A stretch of DNA of 5,841 bases, taken from contig CAMDBY010000111.1 in NCBI GenBank assembly GCA_945889575.1, forward strand, positions 1-5,841, read 5' to 3'. The DNA is from Bifidobacterium breve (GTDB lineage Bacteria > Actinomycetota > Acidimicrobiia > Acidimicrobiales > Ilumatobacteraceae). The position numbers were made by a program, and so were the translations under genes. Positions 1 through 4,870 of the stretch are shown one piece after another; positions within the stretch are counted from its first letter, which is position 1, and the number at the start of each line of letters is the position of its first letter. Under the pieces are notes generated by a model. That model worked only from the letters and a program-made list of their open reading frames with translations, searched no databases and was not told where the DNA came from.

Positions 1-74
1 TGTGATGTCCTGCTTCTACTTTTGGTGATTACTAATTGTCGTATCGCGGGCGACCGGCGCCTTCACGGTACAGG

Positions 75-1217
75 TCAGACCATCTTCAAGCCTGCGCTGA
101 AAATTTTCTTTGGCTTCATGGCCACAATTTGGGCCGCTAATGCGTGAAATGCAGCCCCGGCCTCTGACTCTGGAGCAATGGCAGCGATGGGATGACCGTC
201 GTCTCCCCCTTCGCGCAATTGCGTGACAAGAGGAATTTGGACCAAAAGTGGCACTTCAAGTTCAGCAGCAAGTTCAGCACCGCCACCAGAGCCAAACAGT
301 TCGTAGCGCTTGCCATCGTCACCGGTGAACCATGACATGTTCTCAATAACTCCACGAACAGTGAGATTGACTTTCTTTGCCATTGCAGCCGACAAGCGTG
401 CAACTTTCTGTGCAGCTTCTTGAGGCGTTGTCACAACAAACACTTCTCCGCGTGGCAGATACTGGCTAAGGCTCAACGCAATGTCACCGGTGCCTGGCGG
501 CATGTCGATCAACAAGTAATCAGGTTCATCCCAGAACACATCAGTAAGAAATTGTTCAAGCGCTTTGTGCAACATTGGTCCGCGCCAAATAACTGCTTCG
601 CCTTCAGGCACAAAGTACCCAATAGAAATGCAACGAACTCCGTAGTTCTCTGGAGGCAACAACATGCCATCAATGACAACTGGGTCGCGCTCTGCACCAA
701 GCATGCGTGGAATGGAATAGCCGTAAATATCTGCATCAACAATTCCGACTGTGTGACCGCTAGCAGCAAGTGCAACTGCAAGGTTTGTTGTGACGCTGCT
801 TTTTCCAACGCCGCCCTTGCCTGAAGAAATCAACAACACGCGAGTGGAGGAATCTTTTGCTGCAAACGGCACTGCTCGACCTTCTGCATGTCCATGCGCA
901 GGGCTACTACCGGCAGTGGCACCTGGCGTGCCATTCAGCATGGTGCGTACTTTCTGTCGTTGCTCATCGGTCATGACGCCAAAGTTGATGCTGACGCCTG
1001 CGCCATTGACAAGTGGGGCCAACGCATTCGTCACGAGGTTCGTGATTTCGTTGCGCATGGGGCATCCGGCAATGGTCAAAGTGATCGTGAGAGACACGCC
1101 TTGGCTGGACACCGCAATGTCGTGCACCATATCAAGGTCAACGATTGAACGGTGCAGTTCGGGGTCTTCGACGGGGCGAAGGGCCTCGATGACTTGGTCA
1201 ATTGTTGCTGTGGGCAT
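75..1217 (-). CDS. mrp: Mrp/ApbC/NBP35-family Fe-S cluster carrier ATPase
   Basis: Cytoplasmic P-loop ATPase of the Mrp (ApbC/Nbp35) family, which binds and hands on Fe-S clusters. Numbering from the chosen start (380 aa): an N-terminal MIP18/DUF59 domain (about 1-95; DPEL at 18-21, the conserved Cys in TIAGCPM at 52), a variable His/Gly-rich linker (about 96-117), then the ATPase domain with the deviant Walker A GKGGVGKSS (133-141), DADIYG (161-166) and Walker B-like LLIDMPPGTGD (235-245). The ENMSWF...FGSGGG block is present (292-313), but the CxxC that normally sits inside it is replaced by TGDDGK; only two Cys remain in the protein. Mycobacterial Mrp, as I recall it, also lacks the pair. 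I chose the ATG at 1217 because GGAG lies 5 nt upstream and the protein then begins like relatives. The ATG at 1256, 13 codons earlier, has no good ribosome site and lies too close to the likely promoter. Divergent from the SufR-like regulator. Confidence 0.95.
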   Translation of the reverse strand: MPTATIDQVIEALRPVEDPELHRSIVDLDMVHDIAVSSQGVSLTITLTIAGCPMRNEITNLVTNALAPLVNGAGVSINFGVMTDEQRQKVRTMLNGTPGATAGSSPAHGHAEGRAVPFAAKDSSTRVLLISSGKGGVGKSSVTTNLAVALAASGHTVGIVDADIYGYSIPRMLGAERDPVVIDGMLLPPENYGVRCISIGYFVPEGEAVIWRGPMLHKALEQFLTDVFWDEPDYLLIDMPPGTGDIALSLSQYLPRGEVFVVTTPQEAAQKVARLSAAMAKKVNLTVRGVIENMSWFTGDDGKRYELFGSGGGAELAAELEVPLLVQIPLVTQLREGGDDGHPIAAIAPESEAGAAFHALAAQIVAMKPKKIFSAGLKMV

Positions 1218-1222
1218 GGGGA

Positions 1223-1226
1223 CTCC
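1223..1226 (-). promoter_or_regulatory. Ribosome binding site deciding the mrp start
   Basis: Read on the minus strand this is GGAG, separated by 5 nt (TCCCC) from the ATG at 1217. This favours that ATG over the in-frame ATG at 1256, which has only AGG at about 10 nt. Confidence 0.6.
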
Positions 1227-1256
1227 GATGGATGGGGGATTTTGCACTACGGCCAT

Positions 1257-1269
1257 AGGTACAATACCT
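1257..1269. promoter_or_regulatory. Divergent promoter with inverted repeat, candidate operator
   Basis: The sequence AGGTA-CAA-TACCT is a perfect inverted repeat (5-bp arms, 3-nt centre). It overlaps TACAAT (1260-1265) on the plus strand and TATTGT (1266 to 1261) on the minus strand, both fitting the TAnnnT -10 pattern. The plus box lies 6 nt before the GTG at 1272, so transcription would start on or next to that codon. The minus box would start mrp RNA near 1254, inside the longer mrp reading frame, leaving about 37 nt of leader before the ATG at 1217. I see no convincing -35 for either direction. A protein bound here could block both promoters; the divergent regulator is the obvious candidate. 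The promoter and operator roles are inferred. Confidence 0.45.
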
Positions 1270-1271
1270 GC

Positions 1272-2003
1272 GTGTCCGACATGACCACCACCCGCGTCAT
1301 GACTCCGAAGGCTTTTACTGCCACGGTGTCTGCCATGACCTCAGCTTTTGGCGACCCTACGAGGCGCGCCATCTACCTGTTTGCTCGTGAAGAAGGCGAC
1401 GGAGTCACAGCCACCCAGGTTTCTGACAAATTTGAATTGCATGCAAACGTGGCCCGCCACCATCTCGACAAACTTGCAGCTGGCGGATATTTAGAAGTCA
1501 CAATCGAACGAGCAAAGGGTCAAGGCGTTGGTCGGCCGTCAAAGCATTATCGCGTTGCCTCAAAAGACAGCGAATTTGAATTCTCTGTTCGCACCGACGA
1601 TCTAGTTCTCACGCTTCTCGGTAAAGCACTCGCAGCATTGCCACCAGATATGGCTCACACCATTGCCGAACAAGTGGGCCGTGATTACGGCAAGGCCATG
1701 GCAACTGGTCTTACTGGTCACGACGAAGCAGTTGGTCATCGTTCTTTGCGCTCGGCAATTCAAGCAGTTGCAGATGCTCTCACTGCACACGGATTCGCAG
1801 CACACACAGATGACAAGCACGACAAGTTGCGCATCGTCACAAGTCACTGCCCATTCGGCGATGTTGCAATTGAGCACCCAGTCATTTGTGCTGTGGAACG
1901 CGGAATGGTGAAAGGAATGCTCGGCGCCATTTACGGCGACACCGACCCAGAGACCATTGACTCAATTCCTGCAGGCGACACGCTCTGCATCACCACCGTT
2001 TAG
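1272..2003 (+). CDS. SufR/ArsR-type winged-helix regulator, probable Fe-S sensor
   Basis: A 243-aa DNA-binding regulator. Residues about 16-98 form a winged helix: FGDPTRRAIYLF (26-37), recognition-helix region VSDKFELHANVARHHLDKL (50-68), and a wing containing GVGRPSKHYRV (85-95). The C-terminal domain resembles SufR, the repressor of Fe-S assembly genes that senses clusters through cysteines: SHCPFGDVAIEHPVICAVE gives C193 and C206 (CX12C), and C239 lies near the end in GDTLCITTV. These are the only cysteines in the protein, which supports a metal or cluster site. The GTG at 1272 follows a TACAAT box by 6 nt and would be leaderless; the in-frame ATG at 1281 (240 aa) is the alternative, and neither has a Shine-Dalgarno sequence. 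Divergent from mrp, so autoregulation and control of mrp are plausible. True SufR usually heads a suf operon, which is not in view; a different effector is possible. Confidence 0.8.
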   Translation: MSDMTTTRVMTPKAFTATVSAMTSAFGDPTRRAIYLFAREEGDGVTATQVSDKFELHANVARHHLDKLAAGGYLEVTIERAKGQGVGRPSKHYRVASKDSEFEFSVRTDDLVLTLLGKALAALPPDMAHTIAEQVGRDYGKAMATGLTGHDEAVGHRSLRSAIQAVADALTAHGFAAHTDDKHDKLRIVTSHCPFGDVAIEHPVICAVERGMVKGMLGAIYGDTDPETIDSIPAGDTLCITTV

Positions 2004-2010
2004 TAACGAG

Positions 2011-2622
2011 TTAGTCGCCCCAGTGGCGCTGTTCTAAAAACGGGTCGCCATACATGTGATACCCGTTTCGTTCCCAAAAACCTGGCTTATCAGCGTTCAT
2101 TACTTCAATACCGCGCAACCACTTCGGTGATTTCCAGAAATACAAATTCGGAACAAGCAAACGAACAGGGCCACCGTGAATTGGTTCAATCGCTTCGTTA
2201 TCAAACTCCCACACGACTAATGACTCATCGCGTGTTGCATCATCAAACGGAAGGTTTGCGGTGTAGCCATGTTCGGCATGACCCATGATGTGTGTTGCTC
2301 CGGCTTGCACGCCAGCAGCATCTAACAAATCACGTACACGCACACCACGCCACACTGTGTCGAACTTTGACCATTTGGTTACACAATGAATGTCCGTTGT
2401 AAGAGTCACCGACTGCAATGCGGTCAGTTGCTCAAATGTCAGAACATAGGGCGTGTCAACAAGCCCACCAATAGTGAGGTTCCATTCACCTGGCGCATAT
2501 GTAGGCACATCACCAACGTGTAACACGGGAAAACGATCCGTGAGATATTGCCCCGGTGGAAGGCGTGCAGGGTCAAAACCCTGTGCAACAACTTCATTTC
2601 GATTTCTATCAAAAAAACCCAT
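2011..2622 (-). CDS. Sulfite oxidase-like molybdopterin oxidoreductase
   Basis: A 203-aa single-domain protein of the oxidoreductase molybdopterin-binding (sulfite oxidase/MsrP) fold. The motif TDIHCVTKWS places the probable molybdenum-ligand cysteine at C80. HGGPVRLLVP (149-158) and LYFWKSPKWLRGI (160-172) are the conserved cofactor-pocket segments, and the C terminus PFLEQRHWGD is typical of the short actinobacterial members. There is no Tat signal, haem domain or dimerisation domain, so it probably acts in the cytoplasm, unlike MsrP/YedY. The substrate is unknown. The ATG at 2622 is chosen because it gives the usual MGFFDR-like start; GGAGG lies 12 nt upstream, a long spacing. An in-frame start at 2661 would run through this site and into sixA. 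It converges with the regulator (7 nt between stops) and diverges from sixA. Confidence 0.9.
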   Translation of the reverse strand: MGFFDRNRNEVVAQGFDPARLPPGQYLTDRFPVLHVGDVPTYAPGEWNLTIGGLVDTPYVLTFEQLTALQSVTLTTDIHCVTKWSKFDTVWRGVRVRDLLDAAGVQAGATHIMGHAEHGYTANLPFDDATRDESLVVWEFDNEAIEPIHGGPVRLLVPNLYFWKSPKWLRGIEVMNADKPGFWERNGYHMYGDPFLEQRHWGD

Positions 2623-2634
2623 ACATTCATTCTG

Positions 2635-2639
2635 CCTCC
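2635..2639 (-). promoter_or_regulatory. Ribosome binding site of the oxidoreductase gene
   Basis: GGAGG on the minus strand, 12 nt before the ATG at 2622. Two other out-of-frame ATGs lie between (GAATGAATGTATGG), so initiation here may be imprecise. Only the ATG at 2622 opens the conserved protein. Confidence 0.5.
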
Positions 2640-2641
2640 AA

Positions 2642-2647
2642 TAGCGT
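2642..2647 (+). promoter_or_regulatory. Putative -10 element of sixA (leaderless)
   Basis: TAGCGT fits the loose TAnnnT -10 pattern and is separated by exactly 6 nt (GACCTC) from the GTG at 2654, so the transcript would begin at the start codon. No Shine-Dalgarno sequence precedes that GTG. It has the same geometry as at 1260-1272. The hexamer match is weak and there is no clear -35. Confidence 0.35.
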
Positions 2648-2653
2648 GACCTC

Positions 2654-3115
2654 GTGCCCATTTATTTCGTTCGTCACGCAAAAGCTGGTAGCCGATCCGC
2701 ATGGATTGGCGACGACCGTGACCGTCCGCTTGCTGACAACGGCTGGGAGCAAGCCCATGCACTCGCCGCTCGCCTGTCGGCTCTCAACCCCAGTGTTTTG
2801 TGGTCGAGCCCGCATCTTCGGTGTCAACAAACCCTGCAGCCACTAGGCAAGGTCTGCGGACTTGAGATTGTTATCGATTCTCGACTTAAAGAAGAATCTC
2901 CTCTTGAGAAATCGCTCGCTGTTCTTGATGACGCGCCAGACAATGCAGTGCTCTGCAGCCACGGCGATGTCATACCTGATGCCGTGAACGGCCTCATCCG
3001 CCGCGGTATGGATGTTGACAATATTCCTCGTGCCCTCAAGAAGGGTTCAGTGTTTGTGTTGCACCGCGAAAATGGTGTGTACATCCGCGCTGAATACTGG
3101 GAGCCACCGAAGTAG
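2654..3115 (+). CDS. sixA: SixA-type phosphohistidine phosphatase (histidine phosphatase superfamily)
   Basis: A 153-aa histidine phosphatase. The N-terminal IYFVRHAKAG carries the RH pair (R7, H8), H8 being the residue that is phosphorylated during catalysis. SSPHLRCQQT (51-60) supplies the second phosphate-pocket arginine (R56), and LCSHGDVI (100-107) the second catalytic histidine (H103). The short length and RHAKAG (rather than RHGE) place it with SixA, which removes phosphate from phosphohistidine in HPt domains in E. coli. In bacteria without such phosphorelays the true substrate is unclear. The start is the GTG at 2654, without a ribosome site and probably leaderless. It stands alone on the plus strand and its stop lies two bases from the stop of the ccm operon. 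Confidence 0.9.
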   Translation: MPIYFVRHAKAGSRSAWIGDDRDRPLADNGWEQAHALAARLSALNPSVLWSSPHLRCQQTLQPLGKVCGLEIVIDSRLKEESPLEKSLAVLDDAPDNAVLCSHGDVIPDAVNGLIRRGMDVDNIPRALKKGSVFVLHRENGVYIRAEYWEPPK

Positions 3116-3123
3116 CGCTACTT
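3110..3123. repeat. Perfect 14-bp palindrome at convergent stops
   Basis: AAGTAGCGCTACTT is a perfect palindrome made of the last Lys codon plus TAG of sixA and the same two codons of the CcmI-like gene on the other strand, joined by CG. It has no loop and no T-tract, so it is not a standard terminator, although it is the only symmetric element at this convergent junction. Confidence 0.6.
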
Positions 3124-3831
3124 AGCGAGAGCTCTATCGACTTCCGTAACGATTGCGTCAACAAATGATTGCACTTCTTTCGGAGGGTTCATTGCCTTGC
3201 ATGTGTCTAATTGTGGTTTTGCAAGAGATGCGCTGTTGAGAAAACGGAAATACACAATCCCAAGAAAACAGTGAGCATCGGGGTATTCGTTATCAACTTT
3301 TTGCGCACGTAGTAAATCATTCACTGCAGTAACAAGGGCCAACTGTTTCACACTGCCGGTTGCGGCTCGGGCTGTCAATGCAAGAATCCACGATCGATAT
3401 GTCAGTGCTTCTGCGTTATCTGGTTCAAGTTTCAGAACTTGTGTGTACAACTCAATGGCTTTTCCTGGGTCAGAGAAATTCAATTGCCGCGCGGTAGCCA
3501 GAATTTGTGATGCACTCTGCTCAATAGCTCCCGAAGAACTTTGGCCTGGCAGACGCTGGCCCGACTGACGAGCCACCCATACGCCGGCCCCAGCCCCCGC
3601 TGCAACTACACAGACAACTACAAGCATTCGACGCACCCAACCGCGGCTGACCGCTGACGTTGCAACTTCAGCACCCCCTAGTTCGCGAGTAATGGCGGCC
3701 GTGCGGGCAATGTACCCATCGCGCAACGCCGCATAATCAGCATCATCAATGTCGCCTGCTGCACGCTCATTATCGAGGTCACGCAATGATCGCAACAAGA
3801 ACTGTTGCTCATGACGAAGCTCGTCAGACAT
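3118..3831 (-). CDS. ccmI: CcmI-like cytochrome c maturation TPR protein
   Basis: A 237-aa last gene of the ccm operon. Residues 9-50 (FLLRSLRDLDNERAAGDID, ADYAALRDGYIAR) match the charged cytoplasmic segment of CcmI/CycH proteins. A single membrane helix follows (about 68-87), then a linker and a TPR region outside the membrane: PGKAIELYTQVLKLEPDNAEAL (122-143) is a clear repeat and about 157-190 a weaker one. CcmI binds the C-terminal end of apocytochrome c and delivers it to the CcmH-CcmF ligase. The first membrane helix of classical CcmI is missing, so this is a reduced form. Its ATG shares one base with the ccmH stop (TGATG), with GAGG about 10 nt upstream, indicating coupled translation. 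A generic TPR anchor protein is the alternative, but the position after ccmH supports CcmI. Confidence 0.8.
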   Translation of the reverse strand: MSDELRHEQQFLLRSLRDLDNERAAGDIDDADYAALRDGYIARTAAITRELGGAEVATSAVSRGWVRRMLVVVCVVAAGAGAGVWVARQSGQRLPGQSSSGAIEQSASQILATARQLNFSDPGKAIELYTQVLKLEPDNAEALTYRSWILALTARAATGSVKQLALVTAVNDLLRAQKVDNEYPDAHCFLGIVYFRFLNSASLAKPQLDTCKAMNPPKEVQSFVDAIVTEVDRALAK

Positions 3832-4316
3832 CAGACATTGTCCTCGTCAGTCGGATCTTCTGCGAGCAACTTCTCTACAAGTGCCACATCATCGGATGAT
3901 GCTTCACCACTGTTGTCACGACGCCAACGGCGAAATGCCGCCCATAAGCCAGCAACGGCACAAACGAGAACTGCAATCGGCAAAATCCATACAAGCGAGT
4001 CAACACCTGTTGCCCGCGGAACCAAGAGCACTTTTCCATTGAACGTGTTTGCAATTGATCCGATGATCTCGTCATCTGTCATCGTGCCAGCACTGACATC
4101 ACGCGCAACCTGATTGCGAATAGCTTCAGCTGCTGACGCTCGCGATACAAACACACTTTCGCCGTCACACGTTGGGCAGGCAATATGTTTTGTGATCGAA
4201 TCGATCCGATCCGACTGCGTGAGAGGACCAGTGTCTCGAGTAGTTCCCACCGTGAGTAAAGCAACGACAATCAAGCCCATCAGCATCCATACGGGCCACG
4301 TCTTCAGATATTTCAT
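3831..4316 (-). CDS. ccmH: CcmH-type apocytochrome c thiol reductase/ligase subunit
   Basis: A 161-aa protein of the CcmH/CycL/Ccl2/NrfF family. An N-terminal membrane helix (about 7-25) is followed by a small external domain with the redox pair in HIACPTCDGESV (C47, C50), helix segments matching the family (EAIRNQVARDVSAGTMTDDE), and a second membrane helix (about 107-128) with an acidic C-terminal tail. CcmH takes part in reducing the CxxCH cysteines of apocytochrome c and in the haem ligation complex with CcmF. The usual LRC before the first cysteine reads IAC here. The ATG at 4316 overlaps the upstream stop by 4 bases (ATGA) and is preceded by AGGTGG. Confidence 0.92.
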   Translation of the reverse strand: MKYLKTWPVWMLMGLIVVALLTVGTTRDTGPLTQSDRIDSITKHIACPTCDGESVFVSRASAAEAIRNQVARDVSAGTMTDDEIIGSIANTFNGKVLLVPRATGVDSLVWILPIAVLVCAVAGLWAAFRRWRRDNSGEASSDDVALVEKLLAEDPTDEDNV

Positions 4317-4870
4317 TGCCCACCTGCGAACTGAGTTTTTAACTCATCGAGACGAGAAGTGAGAAAACCTTTCGCCAACGCACCCATGATGCGCAAGCGG
4401 ACAAATCCATTCGGGTCAATAACCCATGACTCAGGAACTTTTGCCACACCAAATGCAACAGAAATAGCACCGTCGTCGTCACGAACGGCAGGCCAGTCCC
4501 CCCCATTGGTGTCAAAGAACGCCTGCACTGGGCCATCGGAATCATCGTTGACAATGGTGTATAACTCGACGGCGTTGTCTGATGATTCTTGTTCCTGTGC
4601 AAAATCAAGCAACAACGGATGCTCTTGCCGACACGGAACACATGTGGAGTTAAAGAAGTTCAACACCACCCAACTTCCTTTGCGACGCGCTAGATCAAAT
4701 GTTCCACCACCAATTGTGGTTGATTTCACAATTGGGGCTGGCTTTCCCAATAACGGTGACGAGGCTGATTCAGACCCCCCTGGCTTTGCCATTGCGAGTA
4801 CAACAAGAAAAGCCAGCAGAACAACGCCAGCAGCACCAGCGATGTACGGAACGTTCTTGCCACGATTCAC
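4313..4870 (-). CDS. ccmG: CcmG/ResA/TlpA-type thioredoxin for cytochrome c maturation
   Basis: A 185-aa membrane-anchored thioredoxin facing outward. An N-terminal helix (about 8-28) acts as the signal anchor. The thioredoxin domain starts at GKPAP (42-46) and carries the redox pair in NSTCVPCRQEHP (C77, C80) and the cis-proline segment VPESWVIDPNG (P146). Such proteins keep apocytochrome c cysteines reduced for haem attachment. Sequence alone does not separate CcmG, ResA and TlpA; the place between ccmF and ccmH makes CcmG the best name. The start is a GTG overlapping the ccmF stop (GTGA, 4 bases), with no strong ribosome site, which suggests coupling to ccmF translation. Confidence 0.9.
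   Translation of the reverse strand: MNRGKNVPYIAGAAGVVLLAFLVVLAMAKPGGSESASSPLLGKPAPIVKSTTIGGGTFDLARRKGSWVVLNFFNSTCVPCRQEHPLLLDFAQEQESSDNAVELYTIVNDDSDGPVQAFFDTNGGDWPAVRDDDGAISVAFGVAKVPESWVIDPNGFVRLRIMGALAKGFLTSRLDELKTQFAGGQ

Noticed and set aside
48..62. GC-rich imperfect hairpin (GGCG-ACCGG-CGCC) just downstream of mrp
   Set aside because: The arms are only 4 bp and no T-run follows in the mrp direction, so there is no support for a terminator.
1..147. Open plus-strand frame from the left edge to a stop at 145-147, with a Leu-rich start
   Set aside because: It overlaps the 3' end of mrp antisense by about 70 bases and resembles no family I know. The 74 bases outside mrp are too short to judge.
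1152..1271. Upstream extension of the regulator reading frame to an ATG at 1152
   Set aside because: It would lie inside mrp and its translation (Cys/Gly-rich) matches nothing; the conserved winged helix begins after 1272.
790..1284. A 164-codon plus-strand open frame opposite the mrp N-terminal half
   Set aside because: It is antisense to the conserved MIP18 domain and P-loop, with no recognisable domain or ribosome site.
1997..2008. Short inverted repeat CGTT-TAGT-AACG between the convergent regulator and oxidoreductase stops
   Set aside because: Four AT-rich arm pairs without a T-tract are too weak for a terminator.
2439..2762. Minus-strand 107-codon frame overlapping the oxidoreductase start and sixA
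   Set aside because: It begins antisense inside sixA and runs out of frame through the conserved oxidoreductase; no family resemblance.
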